Assembly (NCBI GenBank): GCA_964019055.1
Contig: OZ025207.1
Location: forward strand, 10,910,090-10,974,089
Direction of reading: 5' to 3'
Source: Anthopleura xanthogrammica
Lineage: Eukaryota > Cnidaria > Anthozoa > Actiniaria > Actiniidae
DNA length: 64,000 nucleotides
The position numbers were made by a program, and so were the translations under genes. Below the pieces are notes generated by a model. The model was not told where the DNA came from. It saw nothing but the letters and a program-made list of their open reading frames with translations, and made no database searches. Shown piece after piece: positions 46,201 to 57,200 of the stretch. Each line of letters begins with the position of its first letter. Position 1 is the first letter of the stretch.

Positions 46201-47940
46201 TAAGAAACTGTCTGGCCATTTATCTTTTCTATTTCAAGCCCTGCTTTGCAGTGGGAGGAAAACTAGAGAGCTTAGAGAAAAACCTTGAATCAAGAGAGGA
46301 ACCTTGGAAACAAATTTTACCTAGTAATACAGGGATTTACCGGATGCGCAATCCTGCATCCTATACACAAATAAATTGAAGTTGGACTCAAAAATATAAT
46401 AGAGTGTGTCAAATAAGGAACAGAAAATATGTTTCTGCTTGTGTTTTTCCCCCTAACATATACGATATGAGTTCAGTGGACCCCCAAATCAACTAACCCA
46501 GGTAAATCCCTGGTAATACATGTAAAATTTACAGCTTTAATGCCAAATCCAAAAATTGAACCTTCAAACTTACATGTACATATTCATCTTTTTATAATTA
46601 TGAATTTTCTATGAAATACATACTCTCTGAAGAAATGATGTTGAGGGCTCTTTCTTGACACTGCTGAATCAACTTAAACAGTTTGGCTACATCTTTATTG
46701 TAGACAGTCTTCAGATCTAAGAAAATAATAAAATAAAACAATATGGGATAAAACAATAAATAAATATACCATTTTCACTAATAAATAAGACATACAGTAT
46801 AACCTCATCTAACCTAGCTTAACCTCACTGTGCTAGTAGTACATAAGAACTTCAGGTCATGTGACCTTAAGGTGGAAACAAAGTCTTTGATTAGGATTTG
46901 TTAAATAAACTGGATGAAATAATAATGGACCGTTTACACTAATAGGTCACATATGTACACTGTAACCTTACCTCATAAGTTTGGGGTTAGGTACCAGGTT
47001 GAAGCTGAGTGCTCCAGACCATGCCCCACCCTGGGAGTAACCATGGCAACCTGGTTACAGCTCACCACCCAATACCAGTCACATGGTCTAACAGTGGAAT
47101 ATACTTACCTCAGGTCAACCTAAGACCAAGAAGAGAAAGGGGGGGGGGGGGGGGGGAGAGCAAAATTTGCTCAAAATGACAGCCAACATTGCACTAACTT
47201 GCCACACTGAAAACTCTGCCAGTACGCCCTGCCTGACCTGACTCAGTTTTAACTTTGCTTAAATTACATTCAAGCCCCTTTAACCTAGCTTAAAACTCAC
47301 TGCACTAGTCTTAAATAAGACTGTCAAGTCATGTGACCTTAGCGAGATAACATGGGCAACAAAGTTTTGAGTTGAAAGTTGCAGAGTGAATGTTGTTCAT
47401 ATTACCACTCTACATGCAACAATTTTTTTCATCGCAAATAGTAGAGAGAACTTCTATTTTGTGAAAGAAAGAAAACTTATTCTATGAGGGGGTGGTAGCA
47501 TTCACTGTATAACGACCTTTAACTTGCTATGCAAACATATTGTGTGACAAATTGTGGAAATTTGTTTCCTATATTATCTTTCAAATGAGCTATATCATTA
47601 CCTTTGTCCCAAGCATCGTCTTTGAGTATCTGAGAAATGTAAATGCAACAGCTAAGGTACTGGCAGTACGCCTCCTGAAAAACAAGTTATTCAATCAAAT
47701 ATATCAGTTTCTATAACTAGTTCCAAGGTAAAGAACTTTTAAAAACAAGCGAATAGTTTAAAACGATGGAAATTTTTACTAAAATATGTTTTTACAACTG
47801 TTTTTTTAAACTTTTTAAGCAGTAACAACAACTTGTTGCAAGCTGAAGCTTACCTTTCGGCGATTTTGCGAATCAAGTCCTATCGCGTCCCCAACCATTC
47901 TCATCACTAACGACATGCTTGCTGAAACCCCCTCCGCCAT
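34256..47940 (-). CDS. VPS9D1: VPS9 domain-containing protein 1 orthologue (MIT + VPS9 Rab-GEF)
   Basis: Thirteen exons join with matching phases: 47940-47854, 47674-47602, 46716-46624, 45738-45507, 42884-42797, 41831-41746, 40694-39400, 38436-38334, 37826-37718, 37421-37316, 36445-36361, 35212-35108, 34337-34256 (847 residues plus stop; the human protein is about 630). The N-terminus ([23 protein letters not shown], then QQCQERAL) is an MIT-type helical domain, as in VPS9D1. A Pro-rich linker follows, then a long acidic disordered stretch in the 1.3-kb exon. The C-terminus has [44 protein letters not shown] and [16 protein letters not shown]: the VPS9 core that activates Rab5-type GTPases in endosomal traffic, ending as the vertebrate protein does. 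The extra length lies mostly in the acidic exon. An AATAAA overlaps the stop codon. Introns hold many MITEs. Confidence 0.88.
35990..36228. mobile_element. Nested inverted-repeat elements in a VPS9D1 intron
   Basis: The outer ends TTACAGCCATTCTCAGACAC and its near reverse complement enclose the region. Inside, 36048-36160 has ends TTTGGAGAACGTCAATCAAA / TTTTGATTGACGTCCACCAA, the same family as 41957-42060. Confidence 0.6.
36601..36747. mobile_element. PIF/Harbinger-type MITE
   Basis: The ends AGCCTGGTTTTCACTA and its reverse complement bracket 147 bp rich in 'gacgcaagcac' repeats. TAA occurs directly on both sides (36598-36600, 36748-36750), the usual 3-bp duplication of this superfamily. 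Confidence 0.7.
37434..37640. repeat. 46-bp tandem repeat in a VPS9D1 intron
   Basis: Four units with exact 46-bp spacing of the 'gaaattattg' landmark (37455, 37501, 37547, 37593), built on a GATATAAA theme. It fills most of the 296-bp intron between exons 10 and 9. A short (GAAT)n/(GGAT)n run follows at about 37655-37700. Confidence 0.9.
37980..38118. mobile_element. MITE with GGGGCGTAGCCAG ends and a 22-G run
   Basis: The ends GGGGCGTAGCCAG and CTGGCTACGCCCC are exact inverted repeats. The 22-G tract at 38084-38105 lies just inside the right end. It lies in the VPS9D1 intron between exons 9 and 8. Confidence 0.65.
38932..39096. repeat. Long hairpin element in a VPS9D1 intron
   Basis: The two arms of about 70 bases (starting ATGCTCCTTTCCGTAGTCTT) are near-perfect reverse complements around an AT-rich centre at about 39003-39027. 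It looks like a fold-back MITE; no clear target duplication is seen. Confidence 0.7.
39146..39340. mobile_element. MITE with CAGG.GC.GATCCAGG ends
   Basis: The ends CAGGAGCGGATCCAGG and CCTGGATCTGCCCCTG are 16-bp imperfect inverted repeats, and ATTAG flanks both sides (39141-39145, 39341-39345). A 14-G tract lies at 39289-39302. It ends 60 bases from VPS9D1 exon 7. Confidence 0.65.
40923..41043. repeat. Two-copy 67-bp direct repeat in a VPS9D1 intron
   Basis: The unit 'gagtgcat.cagggattgaaa' to 'ggagaagcacga' begins at 40923 and 40990. The copies differ at a few bases. Confidence 0.8.
41496..41699. mobile_element. Fold-back MITE in a VPS9D1 intron
   Basis: Arms of about 90 bases beginning 'cttcacagttccctgtgcca' are reverse complements with some indels. 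The inner arm pair 'cttgcaatgatagagac' / 'gtctctatcattgcaag' is exact. Confidence 0.65.
41957..42060. mobile_element. MITE, same family as 36048-36160
   Basis: The ends TTTTGGTGGATGTCAATC and GATTGACGTTCTCCAAAG are imperfect inverted repeats, and the interior (cacatgcctatggaaatg) matches the relative at about 36070-36110. Confidence 0.6.
42649..42759. mobile_element. 111-bp MITE with 9-bp target duplication
   Basis: The inverted ends (TAGCCTCC, then GTCTGC-like spacing and CTTAGGGTCGTCACG) flank an 'ctctctcgtggggagag' centre. TGCATGTGC is repeated exactly on each side (42640-42648, 42760-42768). The 9-bp size suggests mobilisation by a Mutator-type transposase. Confidence 0.75.
44922..45113. 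repeat. Imperfect palindrome in a VPS9D1 intron
   Basis: Ends 'ttactgctattttcataaac' and 'tttatgaaaatagcagtaa' are inverted repeats, with further inner pairing (gtttttcactgccgccagtc / gacggaagcgaaaaac). Probably a decayed MITE. Confidence 0.55.
46061..46241. mobile_element. MITE with GGGCTTGAAATAG ends
   Basis: Ends GGGCTTGAAATAG and CTATTTCAAGCCC bracket a region with 'gcctgccaatggccaaaa', which also occurs in the ACIN1 intron element at 50318-50446. The two are one family inserted in two neighbouring genes. Confidence 0.65.
46795..47350. repeat. Diverged repeats around an 18-G tract in a VPS9D1 intron
   Basis: The motif 'taacctagctta...actcactg' followed by 'caggtcatgtgacctta' occurs at about 46808-46870 and, diverged, at 47282-47342. 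An 18-G tract is at 47139-47156. No exon is seen. Confidence 0.45.
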
Positions 47941-48280
47941 CTTTAGCTCACTTTATTTGCAGCAAAGTCATGATTAGTGCAAAAACGAAAGAAATAATCA
48001 AATAAAGTACACTTCCTTTTTCTCTTTCTCCCTTTTCTTCCCATCCGCCATGTTTAATAAATACTCCAAAAGCTTCACGGGACAAGAAAAACTTTTTTCT
48101 ATCGATCAAACTGATTGGACAATTCTCAATTCACCAATCAACAGGCTCGTTATATATAATGCTTCTGAAGAAAACTTTATTCTATTGATGATTTTGATTG
48201 GACGGGTTTCAATTCACCAATCAAAGGATTTGTTAGTTTGAAAAGTTGCCCGGATGTTTTAACACGCGCGGGCATCCAAA
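47941..48280. promoter_or_regulatory. Bidirectional VPS9D1-ACIN1 promoter
   Basis: Only 340 bases separate the two start codons. Two copies of a GATTGGAC...TTCACCAATCA block (48113-48139 and 48196-48223) each hold facing CCAAT boxes, typical NF-Y sites. AAAAGGAAGT on the minus strand (48011-48020) is ETS-like. ATGGCGGA, the core of the YY1 consensus, occurs at both start codons (47940 minus, 48281 plus) and again on the minus strand at about 48043-48052. The motifs are direct observations; factor binding is inferred from other animals. Confidence 0.7.
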
Positions 48281-51200
48281 ATGGCGGAGATCGGAGATGA
48301 ATTTATGATTGGTGGTAGGAAATTAGCGCAGCTAAAAAACGATGAACTCAAGCAGGAACTGGAAAAAAGAGGCCTGAAGAAGAGTGGGAATAAGGCGGTC
48401 CTTGTTGAGAGGCTTAGCGAGGTACGTACGACTCTTTAAACTGTCCAAAAGTTAGACCTTTTGGTACCGGTTGTGGTGAGAAATTTAGTAACGTCTGCGT
48501 AAACAATAAAACGTGTGAACGAATTTCTTTCGTTCGTTCATGTGCTTTCACTTCCTTGTCGAGCACCTGCCAAAAATGAATTCTAAAAGAGGGTAGATGC
48601 TGTTAGAAGCTTTGTATATAGCGAGAAAACACGGGAAAATGTGGCTTTTTACACATTAAGCTTACCATGCTTTACAGTTGACATGTGATTTTACTTAGCA
48701 TTAAAAATTGAGCTGTGCCGGTATATCTTCTATCCGTTCTCTTCTTTCCTTGTGCCTCCATATTGAACGCTTCAGCAGGAAGCCTTTTAAGGATTCATGA
48801 GTTTTTTTTTTGGAAAAAAGTCGGAATATGTATTTCGTCTCCCATCTTCATTTCTTGAGTGTATATTTACCAACAGGTCGTTTAGCCACTAACACATACA
48901 GTAAGCTGATGAACTACTCATTTATCTTGGAACTATGAACTTCAGCTTTTTGATATAAGATCAGATTATGAGCCACATGGATTTTAGCTTATAGATATGT
49001 TATTTTTTTAGATGTATGTATGTGTTGGGTGGCTTTATTGTCTGATTTTACAGTCCTTGTCAACTACATGTGACCAAGAGACCCCTCTAAATTTAGAATA
49101 CAGATGAGTCCCATTACAAAAAAATGAAATAAATGGGATTTAGCAGTGGCATTTCTATAGAGTAACTATTCATCCACTGAAATTCCAATTGGAATTTAAA
49201 AGTTATTTTTTATGGAGGGAGAAAAACCGGAGAACATGGACCAAAAGCCTCAAATCTCAGGAGAAGACCAACAAGCAACTCAGATTACTCTACGCACAAA
49301 TGACACTCAGTCTGGGAATCAAACCCACCAGGTTGCATTGGTGAGAGGCAAGCACTCTCACTGCTATACCACCAGTGATTACCATTATCTTGAGCCTCCT
49401 GGAGACCAAGGAAAAGGGGCAAAATAATGGGGGTTTGAGATATCCAGGTTAAAACTGTTATTAGCATAACGCTGATGCAAGTTTACAGGATGTTGCCTCA
49501 AGTTTGAGAAATCTGAGGTATTCACTATCAGTATTGTCTTTTTCAGTATCTCTTTAAGGAGCTCTATGAAAAACCACAGCAACACCCTGCTCCACCACCT
49601 CAACAATCAATTCAACAACAACGCACTGTATTTCAAGAACAACCTTTGGTAGCACAGCAGACTATCCAACCCCAGACTATACAGCAACAGTCACCATCTT
49701 ATCAAAATCAACCATTCCAGCAATTTCCTGGTCAACACCAAGGTGTAACATACCAGCAACTAGGACAGCCACAGGGAGCCCAAATACTCTCACCACAAAG
49801 GACCCAACAACCAGTGGCATTCTTCCAGCAATCTCCACAGCAAGAACGACAACAGGGCTTCCAGTCACCACCACATAAAGAACCTGCATTTCTCCCACAC
49901 TCACCACAAAACCAACAAGTATTTCACCCCCAAGTAACCAGTCAAACTTCTGCTCTACGTCATCCAGACATTAACCAACAACAGCAACAGATGCAGCACC
50001 AACAAAATAGGCTTCAAGACCCATTTTATCAGCAAGTAAATCACCAACCCCAGCAGCGACAACACTTCCAACAAGGGCGGCAAGATCCAATATTACAGTT
50101 TATGGAACAATATCAGCAGCAACAGCAGCAGGTCCAACAACAAGTGTTTGATCCCCACCAACTGAATCAGAACATGGTGCAACAACACGGGGTACCACCA
50201 CAGGTAGCCCAGGAGATAACAAAGCAGGAAGATGTACCTTCATTTGAGGCCCAAGGGCTGCAACAGGTTAGTAAATTCATCTATGCACACATGTCATGTA
50301 CATACAATACTGTTACAGGGCTCGAAATAGCGGCCTGCCAATGGCCAAAAGCCTGGCAAAACTTAAGGTTTGGCAGGCAAAAATAATAAAAAGGCAGACA
50401 AAATTTACTCTATTGGCAGGCTATAATTGTTTCCTATTTCGAGCCCTGTGTTACTTGAAGGGGAAAACTGAAAAACTGATCTGAAAATATTTTTGTTCTG
50501 AGAAAATGTATAATGCTATTTGTATTCGTTGCAGGAATCAGCCATGCCAGAAGGCACAGAGTCCAATTCCTTTAGAGAGCAATCTCCAGGTGGAGAATCT
50601 TCTTCATCGTCAACCATTATTGAGGAAGACGAACAGAGTTCTTCACCTCAACCACCCAAACAGGAGGACGATGAACAGAGTTCTTCACCTCAACCACCCA
50701 AACAGGAGGACGATGAACAGAGTTCTTCATCTCAACCACCCAAACAGGAGGAGGATGAACCAAGTTCTTCACCTCAACCACCCAAACAGGAACAGGTACC
50801 AATGGAAGAAGATGCAGACAAATCAGAAAGTACTAGTAGAGATAGCTCCAGTCAGCCATCACCAGCTGAAGCAGAGAAGAGTGAGGAACCCTCACCTGCC
50901 CCTCAAGATGGCAAAGAGGATGATTCATCATCTGGAGGGACATCATCTACTGACAGGAGTCAGGAACCATCTCCTGTACCAGAACAAAGTGCTTTGAACC
51001 AAGAAACCCAGGAAGAACCTATTGAACAAGAAACAGTTGATACCAAAGAAGATGATGACAAGGGGAAGTCAGAGGCCAGTAGTGAAGCTGAAAGAATGGA
51101 ACAAAGTCCTAAAGAAGATATGAAACCTGAGGAAGTGGGCGAGAAGAGTCCAACAAAAGTTGAAGAAATAGAAGAAATGGTTGATGAAAATTCAAAGGAA

Positions 51201-54200
51201 GTTGAACAAGCTGAAGTAAAGGATGACCAAAGTTCAAAAGAACCAAGTCAGACTGATTCAGTAGAAAAAACTGATAAAAGTCCATCTGGATCAGGAGGTC
51301 TAGAAGAAGGTGAAGTGGATGCTAGCAGCAATGAAGACAGTAAAGAAGTCAAAGAAGAATCTGTAGCATCAAGTAGTGAGCCTGGATTTGTCATTGAACC
51401 AACTGATGAAGAGAAAGCTGTTGCTGAAGAGCCAAAGCCAGTGGAAAAAGTAAGTATTTGGGTCAACATACACAGTCTATATAAATACCTTTTTTCTTAT
51501 TGTTATAAAACATGAGGTATGAGAAACAAAAACACTTGAAGTTAGTTTTTTGGGAAACTCACCCTTGTGAAGCCGATTGTGTTATTTACATGCAGTAGAT
51601 TTTAAGTGTGAAATTGATTCAAATTATGGTGTCTCTGGAACCCCCCTCCCCCTTTTAAAATCCTTGATCTGCCACAGTACTGCAATGGCTAGGGAAATGT
51701 ATTATTTTACTAGCCATTAGTCGATCAGGACAAGAGAAGAAATAAAACTCAAACCCTGTTTAAGTTCTGCAAGATTTCTTTGTTTTCTTAATTGCAATGG
51801 CAGTTGCAGAAAAAGTTGACCCAATAACCTGTACCTTCTAACAGGTGGGTCTCTTGGAGTTACATGTAGGGACATTTTTTCATATTCATAACTTATAGTT
51901 ATTATGTTGTAGTACAACTGAAATTTAATTTCCACAAGTTTATCACCCATATTCTCTCATATCCTCAGAAGCCAAGGACTCCTATAATTACAAAGAAAAG
52001 AAGGATTTCCATTCCTAGTGAGTATAGAATATGTTATTTATGAAAACAAATATATTATATTAATTTGTAAGTGTTTATGATCAGTATACTTTGATTAAGA
52101 AGCTCCATTCCTTGTTTGAACATTCATTTTTCATTTTGCCTGCCCTCTTCCATTTATTTTGTACTCTTTAATGGTATTTTTAACATTCACCTTATGATCA
52201 AGGTTATTCTTTTTAGTGCAACTCGATCTGTCAGTCAAGAAAGGAGCAAGTAGCAGAACCTTATTGTTTAAGAAGTGATTATAATTACAGTTGCAGCTCT
52301 CCTTGCGACTCCTTCATAAGCGACCAGCTCTAATTGTGACCATGATTTTGAAACGCTGTTTGCATTTGTGCTTATGATAGCCCATTCTTGTCAGTGACCA
52401 GCTCCAGTTATGACCACTTTTCAGATTTCCTGAGGTGGTCCCTTATGAGACTGTATAATATCCTAATTGCTTGCAAATCAATTCACTAGCTTCAGGATCC
52501 CAGCCAGTCACTCCACCAACTGAAGGCACAAGGAAAAGAAGATGGGGCTCATCCTCCAAGACATCAACTCCTATTAGTACAGAATCGCTTAAAGTAAGAA
52601 TTGCATGACTTCATTATAATATAGTAAGAAAAAGGTTTATCTTATGGAGAAATGCAATATATCAGTGGGAGATCCACAGGGTCTGGTGATCAACGATGGG
52701 TCCACCTTTTAAAGTACTAGATTTGCCCACTAAGTAGTTAGTATGTTCATAGTACAAAGTAGTCATACTGTAGAATATTGATGACATCAATGCACTCCCT
52801 CAGTTTTTATGTTTTATTTGCAAGGAAGGGGAGGTAAAAGAAAAAGCATTGATTGTACACAGGCATGCCTGCTTATAAGTGTTGCAAACCTGTATTTTCA
52901 GGATCTCATCCCTGGTGTGCAAGTTCATTCCACTCCTGCCCTGGAAGCAGTGATGGACTTTGGTAATGAGGATCAGGATGATGGTGATGAGAGGGAAGCA
53001 GGTGAGGTGGTTGATGATGATGATGACGAAGTAAACAAGGAGAACAAGGAGAAAAAGGACAGTGATGAACAGGAGACAGAAAAAATAGAACCAGAACCAA
53101 AGAAAAGGAAAGAGCGTATTGTAAAGGTAGAAGAAGGGAGAAGAAAGATCAAAATCAATCGACAAAGCCTTGAACAGGAGGAAAACAAAATGGAGGTAGA
53201 AGGAGGTATGTATAAGGTGCTATGTGTACCCTTAAAAATACTCAGTGCTTTCATTAAAAGATCAAAGAAAGGCAGCGAACCAAAAAGTAATTTACAGTAT
53301 GGAAGGTACTGTAATTGCCAGTGCCAGAAAAGATTTGCAAGCAATAATGGAAGCACTGAAAAGACATACGGTCCATGTTAACCATTATCTCATTCCAAAA
53401 TAAAAATTTTATTTCATTATTCAATCCATGTGCATTGCTAGAATGATTATAATAATTTTCATTCTCAGTTTTCTTCTTTCAAAATGTTGCCCAACATTTC
53501 TACCTCAGATATGATAATTTATACAAAGATAAGTTGCTTTCAGACCTTTTGGCGTCAATAACAAGTGACCACTTGTTATATTTAAACTATTGTCATTCAA
53601 GCAATTTGCACATGAAATCAATTTTTGTTGTTTATCTGAATACTCTACCTGCAGTATCGGCACATCTTAGCCCCACTTTAAAGTTTGGCCATACCTGCAT
53701 TGTTCAGGATGTTTGGGTGCCTATGCTGTTTGCGCTTCGTGCACTTCATGTTCCTGATAAATCTGTGTTTGGACTTTGCTCTGGTTAAGGACTTGGCATA
53801 CCAAGTAGAAACAGTATGCCCTTCATTAAGAACTTTCAGTGCTGACACTATGTTCATGTATGTCCACTGATCAAAATGTCATGCAATTGAAAAAGCCAAG
53901 TTATCTCGAACTGGCATCACAACAATAACTCTATGCCTTGTACTGTATTCCAAATCAAGAACAGGCATATTAATTTTGATATCTAGAACTTACATGATGA
54001 TCAGGCAAGCAGTGGCCTGTAGATGCTATGAACAATCACTGCCTATTTGGAACTTTGCAGTTAGTCTACGTATGTATAGCAATGCTGTCAAGTGTTTCAA
54101 GTGCTGCTTATGAAGGTACTACAAAACTATGCTGGAAATTAGCCTGACATCAAAACAATTCAAAGCAAATGGTGCAATATTTATCAATGTGCAAGAATAC

Positions 54201-57200
54201 TGTAACTAAAACTGGACTGTAAAAGTATGGCTAGTTCTGGCTACTGTATGATGGGGTATGCAAGAAAAACAAAAAGAAATCTTGATAAGATGAGAAGATC
54301 AACAACTTGGGTGCTTTGAATTATTAACAACATTACCATGAGAAAGAACTTTTACTGTTATAAAGAGGATAAATACAAATAAATCAAAACATCAATCAAG
54401 CTGATCAAACATACAGATGTGAACCATTCATAAAAAAGGATAAAAGATATATTTTTACAAGGCAGCTTTGATCATCAAGAGTGAGCTTCATTTGGTGGCT
54501 TAGAAGAATGTCTGTTAAGAACACATCACTGGGACTGACTTGCTATGGTTTCACACAATGTGTTCCTCAAATAACATGACAAGAAACTGTATCAAAAGAG
54601 CATATCCTCCTGGCAACATGGACAAAAGTGTTACTGTCAAGACTGCTACAGTACCTACCCGTATTGCATATAATATTATGTGGTTTAAGAACAGTGTTTG
54701 AAAATTCATTGATGCAAAGATTTTGACTGTCATTCATCAATCAAAGGGACCTACAGTACAATTACCATTTTGCAAAAACAGTTATTATTTCCAATATCAG
54801 TTACATTAACATGATAGCAAGAAGTGATATTTGACATGAAGAATGCTTAAAAAAGAATTGAAATAGCAGACTGAAGAGAATTTGAGCCCTGATGTAAGAG
54901 AAACAAACATCCAAAAACAATATAAACAAGAAAATTGATCAAGAAAGAAACATCAATGCTGCCTATACTTGCTATATCACTCATTGTTGATGAAAGAATA
55001 TCCATTGAACTGTAGCTGAAAGACATTGAAGTCAGTGCATTCCAGTCAAAAAGCACTGTTTTCTGTGATAATGAACTAAAGGAGATCTAGATGAAGTCGA
55101 TAGATTTGTTACCAAGAAGTTTATCAGGATTGTTGTCAGACCATGCTTGCTTGCATGCTATTCTAAGGGGGTTGGTTTTCATCACAAGCGCGATCAAGGT
55201 CTTATGATGCCTAAGACACTGTCACTCATCAAAGGGTAAAACTGTGGGTAACCTATGGTTACACTACTGGTCCAGTTATAATGCAAGTCATTACATTTTC
55301 ACAACAATATTTTGAGAAATATTTCAGTTCACAAATTTTTTAATAACCATTTTATAGAAATGTGGCAAAAAAATTGATCAGGTTTTCTATTCAAATGTAG
55401 TTTTTTGAGCAAAGTGAGTTTGATGATAGGGAAAATACATGTTAAAGTTGAATGCAGTATTCAGTATCCAGTTTACAAAGTTTGCCATAGTCATGATTTT
55501 CAAATGTTTTCCCTCTAGCCCTCAATTCGCAGGGGGACAAGGATCAAAAGGACTTCTGTTTTCTCAGGCTATTTTTCCTCTGACATTAAATTTTTCTTAT
55601 GAAAGAGTAAGTAATTTCAATGATTTGCATGCATAGAATTTGAATTTTTTTCAATAATTGAGAAAATCCGAAGTTTTTTTGCCACATATCTAACAAAGTG
55701 GGTATTTCTTATAATCAAAAAGAGATATTTTTCTGAAAAATTTTGATCGTTTGATTAATGCATTTATTTACTGGATGGTAGTAATGATTAAGAAAATATA
55801 TTGCTAGTGATGTGAATCTATTACTGTTTCTATTTCCTGATATTCTTTTGTTTCATGCAGCTCAACCTCCATTGTCCAACACAGAACATAAGATTCCAGC
55901 TATTCCTATATTAAGTCAGTCACCTCTGCCGGCAGAGCGCTCACCCTCCCCTGCTAGAAACCCAGAGAATGTCAACATCCATGTGAAGAACCTGGTCAGA
56001 CCATTCACTGAGAGACAACTGAAGGAACTGCTTGGAAAAACTGGAACACTGAACGAAGGTGGATTCTGGATCGACAGGATTAAATCACATTGCTATGCAA
56101 TTGTAAGGATTCATAAATTGATAGTTCATTCTTCAGTTTAACCTTCTGAATTTAGATTCACATGTTCTTTGTTCTTTGACTTGATATATTATTGCCTGAC
56201 ATAAAAAACATTTACATATCAGTATCAAAAAACGAGGTGTGATAAAGTTGGCACTGGGCTGCTTGTTTCTGCTTCCCTTTCTGCTTGCAGAAACATGCTG
56301 CAACATTGCCGATATTGCAGGCAATGTTGATGAAGTAGGATTGTTTTCTACTGGAACCATGCATTTCCAGGGCTCAACACTAAACATTTTTAGGTACTAG
56401 TTCTTGGGCTAGTCACTGTGGATAACCACTAGTCCCAAGGTCTTTTTCCCACTAGTCCACAGCAAACCTTCACTAGTCTGAGACTAGTAGATCTATGTTA
56501 GTGTCAAGCCTTGTGTTTTATTCATCTATCTATCTCTGTTCTATTTGTTTTTTTATCTTATTATTATTCACTGACATTTCTATTCATAGTACACAGACAT
56601 AGAAGGTGCAGCTGCTACAAGAGCAGCCTTACATGGTGTCAAGTGGCCACAAACAAGTCCTAAAATACTCAGTGTTGAATTTGAAGATGATCAACAGGTA
56701 ATAATAAACCTCTAGTACTACTCCCCTGGCTTCCCACTTCCTTCCCCTGACCACAGGGAGCCCAAGCTAAGCATTTTGCTGCCAAAACCCTTTTGTAATT
56801 CCTTTGTTAACTTTTTTTTTTAACTTTTTTTTTTTTAGATGGCTGTTGATACTAATGGAGTACTGGGGAAAAGAAGAAAGGAAGTTGAAGAGCCAGTAAA
56901 AGAAGCTAACAAAGTAGAGAAGGAGAAGGAAACAGTTAAAGAGGAACAAGGTAAGATACCTTTATCTAAATACCAAACAAACATGACAAAACTTGAACAC
57001 AACATTATTGCACCAGTTGACTAGTTATTCACATCTCCTGCTCACACATAAGCAGAGTTTGTGGTCTCTCTCTCTCTCTCTACATTGGTTTGCATCTAAG
57101 CGTGAACACCAGACATCAAAACATGTTCTAAGTGGAGCTTGAAACTTTCATGATTGGTGGCTAAAAAGTTAACGTTTGTAGATTTCAAAGGAGACCGTCA

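Noticed and set aside
49311..49375. Functional tRNA gene
   Set aside because: A and B boxes are present, but the acceptor stem does not pair and the sequence continues into a SINE body.
49212..49427. Open frame within ACIN1 intron 1
   Set aside because: It overlaps the reverse strand of a tRNA-derived SINE and is a chance frame.
50506..50997. Alternative 163-residue frame overlapping ACIN1 exon 3
   Set aside because: It is a +1-shifted reading of the minisatellite region; the main frame has the exon boundaries and Acinus similarity.
52218..52250. Confident extra ACIN1 exon of 33 nt
   Set aside because: An acceptor and a weak donor preserve the phase, but the in-phase translation does not resemble Acinus, while another frame ([10 protein letters not shown]) does but breaks the phase; left as possible only.
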